Assembly (NCBI GenBank): GCA_016763475.1
Contig: JAESTV010000279.1
Span: forward strand, 1-34,864
Direction of reading: 5' to 3'
Length of the DNA: 34,864 nt
Source: Roseicyclus sp.
GTDB taxonomy: Bacteria; Pseudomonadota; Alphaproteobacteria; Rhodobacterales; Rhodobacteraceae
Both the position numbers and the translations under genes were made by a program. Each line of letters begins with the position of its first letter. Position 1 is the first letter of the stretch. This document shows positions 6,598-16,169 of the stretch, piece after piece. The notes under the pieces are model-generated. The model saw only the letters and a list, made by a program, of their open reading frames with translations, ran no database searches and had not been told where the DNA came from.

Positions 6598-7716
6598 CTA
6601 TTGTGCCGCGAACCAATCAAGTGGGTTCACCGGGCTCCCGCCCTGTCTGAGTTCCATATAAAGCGTTTCCGTAAGCCCGGCGCCACCGCCAAGCGCGTCG
6701 GAAACGATCAATTCCGTTCCAGTTTCGCCATTCCCATCCGGCATTAACCCTAAAGGAGCGTCTGCGCGAACCAGTTCTCCGGCGGTCACGAACAAGTCAC
6801 CTGCCCCGGCCAGAATAAGTAGATAGTCCGCTTGCGGCTCCAGGATAATGACATTTCCGTAATCAAGCAGCGGTCCGGCGTAGCGGATAGAGGCGGGCCA
6901 GGGGGATATCAGCAGGGCGCGGGGCGGCACGGCATACAGGACACCGGGGCGGTTGATGCCCGTCGCGTCGGCCTCGTTAAAGCGCCGCAGCAGCGCGCCA
7001 AGGGCCGGGAGGCGCAGTGTGCCACGTGCGGATTCGAAGTCTGGTAGGCCCGCTGTGGTCTCTGCCGGGGTCTCTCCCAATGTGGTGGCGAAGCTGCCAA
7101 GGCTGTCCACACTTTCAAGGATTTGGCGCATGGCGTCGTTGTCGAGCGAGAACCGTTCTGGCAAGTCCACCCGGTCGGCGATCGCCTGGCTTAACGCGGA
7201 TCGCGCTTCTTGTGCGCCAGTCAGGGCGGCCTCCAGCTGTCCCACCGCGCCGTCTTGCAACGCACGCATCACGGCGAGTTCTTCCAACTGTTCCCGCAAT
7301 ATCCGCGCCTCTCGGGCCACGGCAGGGGTGACATCCGCCACAATCATACCCAGCCGCGCGGTGCCCAGCGGGCCCTCCGGATGTAGCAGCATGGCGGGCG
7401 CAGGTGCGTCCTCGATCCGTTGCAGAACCCCGATCAGGCGCGCGAGGCGCTCTCGTTCGGCCTCGAACACCAGCAGGATTGTGCGTTCACGCAGCGCCGC
7501 GTTGCGGATACCGGCGCGGAGCGCATCGAGGCCGTGTTCATAGGCCCGCACTGTCTCGGTCAGGGCTTCCACCCGGTCCCGCGCGCCGTCGGCGTCTTGC
7601 AGGGCGGTGGCCGCATCCTCCAGCATCCGGCTGGCCTCACGGGCCGTCATGGCCGGGTCGGGTTGTGCCGTCGCGGTCCCCGTGAGGGCCATCAGGAGGA
7701 CAAACGCGCGGATCAT
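6598..7716 (-). CDS. envC: Murein hydrolase activator, EnvC-like with degenerate LytM domain
   Basis: This is a 372-aa protein with a short signal peptide ending in TATAQ, a long helical coiled-coil region (about residues 20-200) and a C-terminal M23/LytM fold. The LytM part keeps the shape of the family (YGNVIILEPQADYLLILAG, TETLYMELRQGG, PLDWF). The usual zinc-ligand histidines are absent, for example EPQ in place of a DHG. EnvC proteins lack metal ligands and activate amidases instead of cutting peptidoglycan, so this fits an activator. Its ATG overlaps the gpmI stop (ATGA), implying coupled translation. Confidence 0.88.
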   Translation of the reverse strand: MIRAFVLLMALTGTATAQPDPAMTAREASRMLEDAATALQDADGARDRVEALTETVRAYEHGLDALRAGIRNAALRERTILLVFEAERERLARLIGVLQRIEDAPAPAMLLHPEGPLGTARLGMIVADVTPAVAREARILREQLEELAVMRALQDGAVGQLEAALTGAQEARSALSQAIADRVDLPERFSLDNDAMRQILESVDSLGSFATTLGETPAETTAGLPDFESARGTLRLPALGALLRRFNEADATGINRPGVLYAVPPRALLISPWPASIRYAGPLLDYGNVIILEPQADYLLILAGAGDLFVTAGELVRADAPLGLMPDGNGETGTELIVSDALGGGAGLTETLYMELRQGGSPVNPLDWFAAQ

Positions 7717-9233
7717 GTCAGCAAGCTCTCCCCGGTCATCTCAGCTGGCTGTTCCAGCCCCATCAACTGCAACAGGCTGGGCGCGAGGTCCGCCAACCGC
7801 CCGTTCCGCAGGCCAGCACCGTCCGGCCCCCCAACCATGATAACCGGCACAAGGTTCGTTGTATGGGCGGTATGGGGCCCGCCGGTCACCGGATCCAGCA
7901 TTGTCTCACAATTCCCGTGGTCCGCGCAGACAATCATTGCGCCGCCCACCTCATTCAGCGCGGCAAGCACTTGGCCCAGGTCGGCATCCACCGTCTCACA
8001 TGCGGTTATCGCGGCTTTCAGATCACCGGTGTGCCCGACCATGTCGGGGTTCGCGTAGTTCACCACAATCAGGTCATGGCGATCCCGGATCGCAGCCACC
8101 AAATGCTCGGTCACCTCATCCGCACTCATCTCGGGCTGAAGGTCATAGGTGGCGACGTTGGGTGATTGCGCCAGGTAGCGCTCTTCACCGATCTCCGGCA
8201 CCTCAACCCCGCCGTTGAGGAAGAACGTCACGTGGGGGTATTTCTCGGTCTCAGCCAGGCGGAACTGGCGCAGGCCCGCCTTGGCAACCCACGCCCCCAA
8301 GGTGTTCACGATCTGCTGTTTGGGGAACACAGCGGTCATGTAGGAATCATGTGATTTGGAGTAATCGACCATACCCAGCTTCGCCGCGAAGTCCGGCCGC
8401 CCTGACACATCGAAGGCGTCAAAGCCCGGATCACCGATCGCCGCAAGAATTTCCCGCGCCCGGTCCGCCCGGTAGCTCAGCATGAATATCCCGTCACCAT
8501 CGGCCATGCCCGTATAGTCCCCCACAATGCTCGGAGGGATAAACTCATCCGTTTTATCAGCAGCATAGGCGGCACTGACAGCGGCCAAAGCATCAATAGC
8601 CGCGTCACCATGGCCAAGCACCATGGCGGCATACGCGCGTTCCACCCGGTCCCAGCGATTGTCGCGGTCCATGGCAAAGTAACGGCCCAGAACAGTGGCA
8701 ATCTTCGCCCCTTCCGGCAGCCGCTTGAGCAGTCCACCCAGAAACCGGTCCGCCGATTTCGGCGCCACGTCACGTCCATCGGTGATGGCGTGGAGCGCCA
8801 CCGGCACCCCCGCCGCAACCAGCACCGCAACCGCAGCCTCCAGATGCGCCAGTTGCGAATGCACACCGCCGTCGCTGACCAGCCCGATCAGATGCGCTGT
8901 GCCGCCAGACGCCTTCAGGGTCTCGATAAATGAGACCAAAGCAGGCCGCACCGCGAACTCACCTGCCGCTATCGAATCATTGATCTCCACCAGATCCATC
9001 TTCACCACCCGGCCCGCGCCGATATTGGTGTGCCCGACTTCCGAGTTCCCCATCTGCCCTTCAGGCAGGCCCACATCACACCCGTGGGTCAGCAACGTCG
9101 CGTTGGGACACGTCGCCATCAGGTGATCCATCACCGGCGTCGCGGCCAGCAACGGTGCGTTGTCATCAGACGTCTGCCCAATGCCCCAACCATCCAGAAT
9201 ACACAGAACAACGGGGCGCGGCGTTAGGGTCAT
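7713..9233 (-). CDS. gpmI: 2,3-bisphosphoglycerate-independent phosphoglycerate mutase
   Basis: This is a 506-aa protein, the normal length for the family. The ATG at 9233 has GGAG nine bases upstream; a TTG at 9254 is an unlikely alternative. VVLCILDGWG opens the phosphatase-like domain. The catalytic Ser is in MGNSEVGHTNIGAGR, and the second metal site includes ADHGNCE and HTAHTTNLVPV near the C-terminus. It interconverts 3- and 2-phosphoglycerate, using manganese in most relatives. It is the first gene of a four-gene operon. Its promoter should lie in the 138-bp divergent gap to the glycosyltransferase gene. Confidence 0.97.
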   Translation of the reverse strand: MTLTPRPVVLCILDGWGIGQTSDDNAPLLAATPVMDHLMATCPNATLLTHGCDVGLPEGQMGNSEVGHTNIGAGRVVKMDLVEINDSIAAGEFAVRPALVSFIETLKASGGTAHLIGLVSDGGVHSQLAHLEAAVAVLVAAGVPVALHAITDGRDVAPKSADRFLGGLLKRLPEGAKIATVLGRYFAMDRDNRWDRVERAYAAMVLGHGDAAIDALAAVSAAYAADKTDEFIPPSIVGDYTGMADGDGIFMLSYRADRAREILAAIGDPGFDAFDVSGRPDFAAKLGMVDYSKSHDSYMTAVFPKQQIVNTLGAWVAKAGLRQFRLAETEKYPHVTFFLNGGVEVPEIGEERYLAQSPNVATYDLQPEMSADEVTEHLVAAIRDRHDLIVVNYANPDMVGHTGDLKAAITACETVDADLGQVLAALNEVGGAMIVCADHGNCETMLDPVTGGPHTAHTTNLVPVIMVGGPDGAGLRNGRLADLAPSLLQLMGLEQPAEMTGESLLT

Positions 9234-9371
9234 CGTTAGGGTCTCCTTTACCAAAACGTTCTATGGATGAGGCAAGGGCGCTGCAAGCGCGCAAGGCATA
9301 CCACGCGGGTCGCCGCTGCTGACATGCCCCGACCCATGAGGACGCATGAGAATGCAGCCAGAAAGGCGCTT

Positions 9372-12300
9372 ATGTATGTAACACAAGTCCTGCGTGGCCT
9401 GACCCGGCGGGTTGATCCCCCCAGTGTTCCATACGGCGGCCTGCTGACCACCCACGGGCACCGTGACACTTGGCAAGACTGGCTGGCAAACGCCCGGCAG
9501 TCAGAAACGGCAGAGGTGATATTTGCCCGCCACCCCCGCACCGCGAAGCTGCAAAACGGCTTTGGCGTGGGTGCGTATCTGACCAACAACCCGGACGTCG
9601 CGGATTGCGTTGATGATCCGGTTGAAGCGGTGTTTCACTACCTCGAATTTGGTCTGCCCGAGGGGCGGCAGGGTTGCGCAGACACTTGGGATGCCGGTTT
9701 CGTCGCGCGGGTTATAGGCCACTCGCTGCACGAGAAAATGACAGCACCCGAAGCGGCGCGCGAACTTCTGCAACGCGGTGTTCCTGTGGCCGAGGTTGTG
9801 CTGTGTGAACGCGACCTTTGGCTGAGCCTTGGCCTCCACGGGCCAGCTCTGACGAACATCTTCCACCATGAGCTTTACTTCGCCGCCCTGGATGCCGCTC
9901 AACTTCCCCTGCCCGCCCCGGACCGGCTGTCATGTATCCGCCACTTCGCCGAAACCGGGTTGGACGCTGGTATCCCCGCCGATCCCGATCACCATCTCAA
10001 CCCCGCCTTCTACCGCGCCACATTGGCAGAACAGGCACTGACCGCGCCCAAAAACGACGACGCGCTGCCGCGCCATTGGGCACGTATCGGCCTGCGCGCC
10101 GGGGTCCATGCAAACGCCGCCGCCTGGGCGCTGGCGAGCTACGGGTTGCGGCTGCCAGCGGCTGTGTCGGCAACCTCCGGCGGCCAACTCGGCGATATGA
10201 TCCGCCTGCCCGGGCGGGGGATATATGCGCTGGATGCCCGCAATCCTGCAATCCGCAGCTTCCTGATCGACCTTGCGCGCCTCAAGCGGCGCAACGGCGC
10301 AGGCGGCAGCGCGGAAACCCTGCTAACTCAAGTGCTTAACGCTGCTCCTGATGATCCCTGCGCTGCCGTTGACCTTGCCGACCTGATCCACGGACAAGGC
10401 CAATTGCCGCGCGAGATTGCGCTGCGCCGCATTCCTCCCGCCGATTTCGACAGCGGTGCAAACCGGGTGACTCTGGCGGAATTATCATTGGCGGATGGCA
10501 ATCTGGATGAGGCGTTACATTTGGCTGCAAGCCTGCCCACCGCCGCTGCGGGTGACGTGGCGCTCCGGTGCCGCGCCGCAACCGTGGGGCGTATGGTCTT
10601 TGAGCGGATCTGGTCGGACCTGCAAAGCCAAACAGCCTCGAAAGGTGTGGCAGAGGTCCAAAACCTCCTGACTCGCGCCATCACCCTCTACGCCCCGCCA
10701 CCTGATCCCCTGCCCCGGGCGGGGGTGATCCGGCGCGTGGCGATCCTTGCCAATGACGACCTCTATCAATGTAAACTCTACCGGGCGGACCAAAAGGCTG
10801 ACCAACTCCGCGCCCACGGAATTTTTACAAAAATATTCCTGCAAAGCCGCGATGTGGCCGCGTTACACGGCGATCTGGCACAATATGACGCGGTGATATT
10901 CCAGCGCAATCCCGCCTTCCCCCATATCGCAGAGCTGATGATTGACGCCGCCCGTCAGGGCATCGCCACGTTCTACGACATTGACGATCTGATCTTCGAC
11001 ACCGCACATTTTCCACCGCCGCTGGCGACGTATGCAGGCCAGATCAACGCCACCCAACACGCCAGCATTGCCTGCGGCGTGCCGCTGTTCGCCGCCGCTG
11101 CGCGCCTGTGCGATGTGGGCATCGCCTCGACCGAGCCAATCCGCCAGGCCCTCGCGCCGCTGACCCGTAGTGGCACCGCTTTCACCCATCGCAACGCCCT
11201 TGGCCTTGCCCACATGGCCGCGATGCGCGCCGCCCGCCCCAAACCCTCCGGCAAGGTTGTGCTGCTCTACGGCTCTGGCACCAAGGCCCATAAGGCGGAT
11301 TTCCGCGACATTCTGGAACCCGCCCTTGCCCGTGTGCTGCAAGATCGCCCCGGCCAGGTCGAGATCCGCCTGATGGGTGATTTCCCCGACCTCACCCACC
11401 TGAACCGGTCCCACCCGGATGTCACGGTGATCCCCCCGATCCGGGATTTTGAGTGTTACGCCGCCGAACTGGCGCAGGCGGATGTGGCGCTGTCGGTCCT
11501 CACCCGCTCCGCCATCACTGATGCCAAGTCCGAGCTGAAGTGGTCCGAGCCTGCAATGTTCGCCATCCCGTCGGTTGTCAGCCCGACTCCGGTGATGGAC
11601 GCCGCCATTGAGCACGGCGAAACCGGCTTCCTTGCCGCCGATACGGAGAGTTTCACCCAGACCCTCCTGCGCCTTGTGGATGACCCCGCCCTGCGCACCC
11701 GCATCGGCAAAACCGCCCAAAAACGAGTGCTGCACAATTGCGCCATCGACAAAATGGGCGCCGCGCTGGCCAGGAATATGGCTGCCACACGCACCGCACC
11801 AAAACCCAAACTCCTTGTGGTGAACGTCTTCTACCCGCCCCAGGATATCGGCGGGGCCACCCGTGTGGTGGCTGACAATGTGACCCACCTGCTGACCCGA
11901 TATGGCGACGAATTCGAGATCGACATTCTTACCACGCTTGAGGGCGGGAAAACCCCACACCACGTGCAAGCCGTCAGCCACTCCGGGGCGCGGATCTGGG
12001 CTGTGACCGCCGCGGATGGCGTCAATGAACGCGCAATCAGCGATCCGGTGATGGACACGCGGGTTGAGGCGCTGCTGGACCACATCACTCCCGACATTGT
12101 GCATTTCCACTGCATGCAAAGGCTTGGTGCGGGACTCATCGACCTCTGCCGCAAGCGCGGCATTCCATACGTGCTGACATTACACGACGGGTGGTGGTGT
12201 TCTCCGCATCAATTCATCCTCGGCCCGGACGGCACCCCCGCAATGTATGATTTTCACGCTGACACACCCACTCGCCCCGAGAGGGTCCAGATCACCCGGC

Positions 12301-13058
12301 GCTGCCTGACCGATGCCGCCGCCCTTCTTGCGGTGTCCGAGCCGTTTGCGAAGCTGCACCGCGATATCGGGTTACCCAATGTGCAGGCGCTCCCGAACGG
12401 GGTGTCGAACCTGCCCAAACGAATCCGCAAAGACGGCCCCAAAGGCCGGGTGCGCCTTGGCCTGATCGGCGGCGCGACGCGGCACAAGGGCTATGACCTT
12501 CTGCGCGCGGCACTGACGGCACGCGCTTATGACAACCTCGATCTGCTGATTGTCGATCACGCCTTAGCACCCGGAGCAGAGATTGAGGAGGTCTGGAATA
12601 CCACTCCCGTCCGCCGTATCCCGCGCCAACCGCAGGCCGAAGTCGGCGCACTTTATGGGGCGTTTGACGTGTTGATGGCCCCATCGACCTGGCCCGAAAG
12701 CTACGGCCTTGTGGCCCGTGAGGCGTTGGCGCTGGGCTTATGGGTTGTGGCCTCTGATCGGGGCGCGATCGGCGCCGATATCGCGGAAGGAGTCACCGGC
12801 CATGTTGTCCCGGTGGACGATCACCGCGCCCTTGGTGATGTGCTGGCCCGAATCGACGCCAACCCCACCCGTTACAGCCAGGCACCCCTCGGCAAACCCA
12901 ACCTGCGCACCGCCGCCCAACAGGCGGATGAGCTTGCGACTCTGTACAAAACCATTCTTGAACAAGACGGCCAGGCCCTCAAAACAGAAAGTCCTGCGCA
13001 TGTAGATCACCCAGCTGCACACCCTCAAGTAGAATGGAATTGCCACCGCCGGTGTTGA
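9372..13058 (+). CDS. Large double-glycosyltransferase protein (two GT4-like modules)
   Basis: This protein is 1228 aa from the ATG at 9372, which has AAAGG five bases upstream. The frame is open back to an ATG at 9267. Residues about 60-240 hold three diverged copies of a unit best seen in AYLTNNPDVADCVDDP...HYLEFGLPEGRQG, a repeat often found beside surface glycosyltransferases. A helical linker follows. The first GT module (about 453-810) opens with VAILANDDLYQCKLYR and has YDIDDLIFD. The second (about 812-1210) has FYPPQDIGGATRVV at its start and the EX7E signature in PESYGLVAREAL. It probably builds a surface polysaccharide with the neighbouring Kps exporter. Its last 27 codons overlap the RTX gene on the other strand and look unlike family sequence. 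Confidence 0.85.
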   Translation: MYVTQVLRGLTRRVDPPSVPYGGLLTTHGHRDTWQDWLANARQSETAEVIFARHPRTAKLQNGFGVGAYLTNNPDVADCVDDPVEAVFHYLEFGLPEGRQGCADTWDAGFVARVIGHSLHEKMTAPEAARELLQRGVPVAEVVLCERDLWLSLGLHGPALTNIFHHELYFAALDAAQLPLPAPDRLSCIRHFAETGLDAGIPADPDHHLNPAFYRATLAEQALTAPKNDDALPRHWARIGLRAGVHANAAAWALASYGLRLPAAVSATSGGQLGDMIRLPGRGIYALDARNPAIRSFLIDLARLKRRNGAGGSAETLLTQVLNAAPDDPCAAVDLADLIHGQGQLPREIALRRIPPADFDSGANRVTLAELSLADGNLDEALHLAASLPTAAAGDVALRCRAATVGRMVFERIWSDLQSQTASKGVAEVQNLLTRAITLYAPPPDPLPRAGVIRRVAILANDDLYQCKLYRADQKADQLRAHGIFTKIFLQSRDVAALHGDLAQYDAVIFQRNPAFPHIAELMIDAARQGIATFYDIDDLIFDTAHFPPPLATYAGQINATQHASIACGVPLFAAAARLCDVGIASTEPIRQALAPLTRSGTAFTHRNALGLAHMAAMRAARPKPSGKVVLLYGSGTKAHKADFRDILEPALARVLQDRPGQVEIRLMGDFPDLTHLNRSHPDVTVIPPIRDFECYAAELAQADVALSVLTRSAITDAKSELKWSEPAMFAIPSVVSPTPVMDAAIEHGETGFLAADTESFTQTLLRLVDDPALRTRIGKTAQKRVLHNCAIDKMGAALARNMAATRTAPKPKLLVVNVFYPPQDIGGATRVVADNVTHLLTRYGDEFEIDILTTLEGGKTPHHVQAVSHSGARIWAVTAADGVNERAISDPVMDTRVEALLDHITPDIVHFHCMQRLGAGLIDLCRKRGIPYVLTLHDGWWCSPHQFILGPDGTPAMYDFHADTPTRPERVQITRRCLTDAAALLAVSEPFAKLHRDIGLPNVQALPNGVSNLPKRIRKDGPKGRVRLGLIGGATRHKGYDLLRAALTARAYDNLDLLIVDHALAPGAEIEEVWNTTPVRRIPRQPQAEVGALYGAFDVLMAPSTWPESYGLVAREALALGLWVVASDRGAIGADIAEGVTGHVVPVDDHRALGDVLARIDANPTRYSQAPLGKPNLRTAAQQADELATLYKTILEQDGQALKTESPAHVDHPAAHPQVEWNCHRRC

Positions 13059-15378
13059 TCACCACATCCGCCCCCTGTTGCACCGAGGCGCTCATGACGT
13101 CTCCGTAAGAATTCATCATGGAATGACCGCTGAAGACCAGCTTTTCGGGATTCCAGTTCGCATCGAAATCGCGGATCACGTCTTGTCCGTGGTTGTCATC
13201 AAACACAAAGTGATCAGCGTTGAAATTGCCCTCCATGGTGTCGTTTCCCGCACCGCCGACCAATGTGTCATTGCCGCCCCCGCCCACAAGGTAATCATCC
13301 CCCTCGTCGCCATAAGCCAGATCGGCCTGAAACCCGGCGCGGATCAGATCATCGCCGGTGCCGCCATAAATCGTGTCGTTACCGTTGGCCCCAAACAGGC
13401 GGTCATTGCCGATACCGCCGTAGATCTCATCATGGCCATTGCCGCCGCGCAGCGCGTCATTGCCAGCTTCGCCGTATATTGTGTCTTCGTTATTGTCCCC
13501 CAGAATAACATCGTTCGAGGCGCCGCCGAACAGCAGGTCATTACCGCGTTGGCCGCGGATCACATCACCACCGTCGCCGCCATAAATCGTGTCACCCTGG
13601 CTGCCACCCCACAACTCATCACCACCCGCGCCACCGTAAATCAGATCGTTGTTGTCGCCACCTGAGGCGTAATCGTTGCCGGACCCAAGGACGATGGTGT
13701 CATTGCCGCCGCCGCCGTTAACCGAATCCCAACCCGCGCCGCCGTCAATGTAATCATCACCGGCAAGACCGTTGACCGTGTCGTGGCCTGCACCGGCCGC
13801 AACAGCGTCGTTGATCGCGGTGCCGTTGATCAGTTGGTTTCCGTCATTACCGCCATAGCTGGAGAAATCCGGCACCCGGTCGGGGGAGGCCATGATCGCA
13901 GCCTCAACTTGCGCAAAGCTCAGTGTCTGGCCGTTACGGGTGATGATTTCCAGGGTTTCGCCGCGCCAATCGAGGATCGCACCATTGGCAGTTGCGGTGT
14001 AACCAATCTGCGCCGGATCATAGAACATCGGCCAGGCGGACAGATCCAGACGGTCCTCATTGGGTTGGAAATCCTGGATCACGTCATGGGTGAAATCCGA
14101 ACGCAGGATATAGATATCTGCGCCGTTGCCGCCGTTCAGGGTGTCAACGCCCAGCCCGTCCTCCAACAGATCGTCACCGCCGTTGCCTTGAATGCTGTCG
14201 TTTTGCGCGCCGCCAATCAGGATATCATCCAACCCGCCACCATTGATCGTACCACCGGAATGGTCACCTTCGATGAGAACGCCCTGATTGGACACGTCAG
14301 CCGAGATCTGGATGAACCCGCCCTCAACCTCTGAGGTCACATACATATGCAGGCTGCCACCCGAATAATTTGCCGCCATCGAGCTGACATTCTCCAGACC
14401 CGCTTCGCCGCTGATCGTGCTGAGAAGTTGCAACCGTCCGTGGGGCAGCAGGACAAACAGGGTCAGGCCATCGTCGCCGCCACCGGCCATCACATAGGTC
14501 CGGCCATCCGCCTCCACCACTTCCAGCGATTGAACGTTACCGAAACGGGTGGCGCCGGTGTCGATGACGTGGTCGGTGGCGACAAGGCTGCCGTCCTGGG
14601 CCAGTTCCATCACCGTGATCGCGCCTGATTGGCCCTGGCCATCATTGGGGGCAGACGCCAGCAGGATGAAGCTGCGCCCGCCGATCTCAACCACTTCCAT
14701 GGCTGTTGGCGTCATGATGCCGAGTCCCTCGTTCACACCCGCGTTGCCGGTGTTGACCAGCGTCGCGCCATCCATGCGATAGACCGACACGCCCTTTTCC
14801 ATCTGGCTGGCGCCGATCATGTAGTCGTTATTCAAAACCCGAGCCGAGCCGATCGCCATAACTTCCGCCGCGTAGGTGGAGGATGTGTCGGTCACCGACA
14901 TCGCCTGGGACAGCGACCCGTTGGACGTGATCGAAAAGCCGCGGATTGTGGACGCGCCGGTGTCAGCCATGAACAGCATTGAGGTGTCCGTTTGGTCCAC
15001 ATCCAGAAGCCGGTTGATCGACGGCGACATTCCGGACATTTGCAGCGCCGCCCCGATGGAGCCATCGCTGTTCAAATCATAGAGATACAGTTGATCTTCG
15101 CCCGATCCGGCAACCGCGATGCTGAGCACACCGTTCACATCCAGCAACGTCAGACTGCGCAATGCGCCATCGGACCAGGCGCTGTTATACATTGCGGAAT
15201 CGAGGAAACTGGCGGTGCCGCTGACGCCAAGGTCAAACGCTGTCAGACCCCCGGTTTGTCCCGAACTTGCGTAAAGGATAGGGACGCCGTTGTGCTCCAT
15301 CACCATCAAATCGGTGATCCCAAAATCCAGGGCCGCCTGACCGGTCTGGACCTGTCCTTGAACCACCATAGTCGGCAT
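12979..15378 (-). CDS. Beta-propeller/RTX calcium-binding protein
   Basis: This is a 799-aa protein with no N-terminal signal peptide. Residues about 1-380 form repeating blades (TAFDLGVSG, LYLYDLNSDGSIG, VYRMDGATLVNTG, ITVMELAQDGSLV) like a lactonase- or LVIVD-type propeller. One RTX block follows at about 377-420 (NDSIQGNGGDDLL). A spacer then leads to a long array of GGxGxDxux nonapeptides at about 515-725. The C-terminal ~65 residues (HFVFDDNHGQDVIRDFD...) resemble the tail of type I secreted proteins, so export by an HlyBD-like system encoded elsewhere is likely. Calcium would fold the repeats outside the cell. It lies 128 bp downstream of kpsT on the same strand and overlaps the convergent glycosyltransferase gene by 80 bp. 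Confidence 0.88.
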   Translation of the reverse strand: MPTMVVQGQVQTGQAALDFGITDLMVMEHNGVPILYASSGQTGGLTAFDLGVSGTASFLDSAMYNSAWSDGALRSLTLLDVNGVLSIAVAGSGEDQLYLYDLNSDGSIGAALQMSGMSPSINRLLDVDQTDTSMLFMADTGASTIRGFSITSNGSLSQAMSVTDTSSTYAAEVMAIGSARVLNNDYMIGASQMEKGVSVYRMDGATLVNTGNAGVNEGLGIMTPTAMEVVEIGGRSFILLASAPNDGQGQSGAITVMELAQDGSLVATDHVIDTGATRFGNVQSLEVVEADGRTYVMAGGGDDGLTLFVLLPHGRLQLLSTISGEAGLENVSSMAANYSGGSLHMYVTSEVEGGFIQISADVSNQGVLIEGDHSGGTINGGGLDDILIGGAQNDSIQGNGGDDLLEDGLGVDTLNGGNGADIYILRSDFTHDVIQDFQPNEDRLDLSAWPMFYDPAQIGYTATANGAILDWRGETLEIITRNGQTLSFAQVEAAIMASPDRVPDFSSYGGNDGNQLINGTAINDAVAAGAGHDTVNGLAGDDYIDGGAGWDSVNGGGGNDTIVLGSGNDYASGGDNNDLIYGGAGGDELWGGSQGDTIYGGDGGDVIRGQRGNDLLFGGASNDVILGDNNEDTIYGEAGNDALRGGNGHDEIYGGIGNDRLFGANGNDTIYGGTGDDLIRAGFQADLAYGDEGDDYLVGGGGNDTLVGGAGNDTMEGNFNADHFVFDDNHGQDVIRDFDANWNPEKLVFSGHSMMNSYGDVMSASVQQGADVVINTGGGNSILLEGVQLGDLHAQDFLF

Positions 15379-15506
15379 GTTGCTTCCAATTTACCCGTTG
15401 CTCGACGGCTAAACTGACGATGAGGTGGTGCGAAGTTTTTGCGGATTTGTGTCGGACCCACGGCGAATTGCACAAATTCGTGGAGGTTTGGTTTACCACT
15501 ATTGGC

Positions 15507-16163
15507 CTAGTGACCCATATTGGCCTTATGTAACGTGATGGCCTCTTCCAGGTCATCAAAATAGGTCAATCGGCCACCTTCAAGCACCAAGGCGGCATCA
15601 CAATATTCCCGCAATTCGCCCAGATTATGGTTTACCATGATGGCGCCAGAGCGCTCCATTCGGGTTGCAAAGAGGCGTTTGGATTTTGTTCGAAATGCGA
15701 CATCGCCGGCGGACGTGACCTCATCCACCAGGTAGGTATCAAACTCGATTCCCATCGACAGGCCAAACGTCAGGCGGGACCGCATTCCTGAGGAGTAGGT
15801 GCGCACCGGCATGAAGAAATGTGACCCCAGCTCCGCGAAGTCACGGACGAAGTCGGCCAGCTCTCCGGTATCGACACCGTAAACCCGCGCAATGAAGCGC
15901 GTGTTTTGCGCCCCCGTCAGCTCGGGATGGAACGACCCGGCGAACCCAACCGGCCAGCTGATTGTGCCATCTGACACCACCCGCCCCCGATCGGCGCGCA
16001 TATTCCCCGCGATGATCTGCATCAGCGTCGATTTGCCGGCGCCATTGCGGCCCAGTAGCGCCAGCGACCGTCCCGTGGGTAACGTCAGGTTCAGATCGTC
16101 GATCACCACCCGACGCGACCGCGCGACCCGGAAGCTCTTGGTCAGATTTTCAAACCGGATCAT
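15507..16163 (-). CDS. kpsT: Capsule polysaccharide export ATPase, KpsT-like
   Basis: This is a 218-aa ABC ATPase. Walker A is GRNGAGKST, the signature motif is YSSGMRSRL and Walker B is TYLVDEV. WPVGFAGSFHPELTGAQN and YLVDEVTSAGD are typical of the ABC-2 polysaccharide exporters (KpsT/CtrD/TagH group). It powers export of a lipid-linked polysaccharide through the KpsM permease. It follows kpsE with a 6-bp gap, so the two are cotranscribed. KpsD, KpsC and KpsS partners are not in the window. Confidence 0.92.
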   Translation of the reverse strand: MIRFENLTKSFRVARSRRVVIDDLNLTLPTGRSLALLGRNGAGKSTLMQIIAGNMRADRGRVVSDGTISWPVGFAGSFHPELTGAQNTRFIARVYGVDTGELADFVRDFAELGSHFFMPVRTYSSGMRSRLTFGLSMGIEFDTYLVDEVTSAGDVAFRTKSKRLFATRMERSGAIMVNHNLGELREYCDAALVLEGGRLTYFDDLEEAITLHKANMGH

Positions 16164-16169
16164 GGCGTG

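Noticed and set aside
10863-12119. 418-codon open frame antisense to the double glycosyltransferase
   Set aside because: It lies wholly inside a gene with clear GT motifs. The translation is Gly/His-rich with no recognisable domain, as expected of antisense frames in GC-rich coding DNA.
13078-13665. Regular repeats, considered as a CRISPR array, and the 195-codon plus-strand frame over them
   Set aside because: The periodicity is 27 bp and translates on the minus strand into GGxGxDxux RTX nonapeptides. There are no unique spacers between identical repeats.
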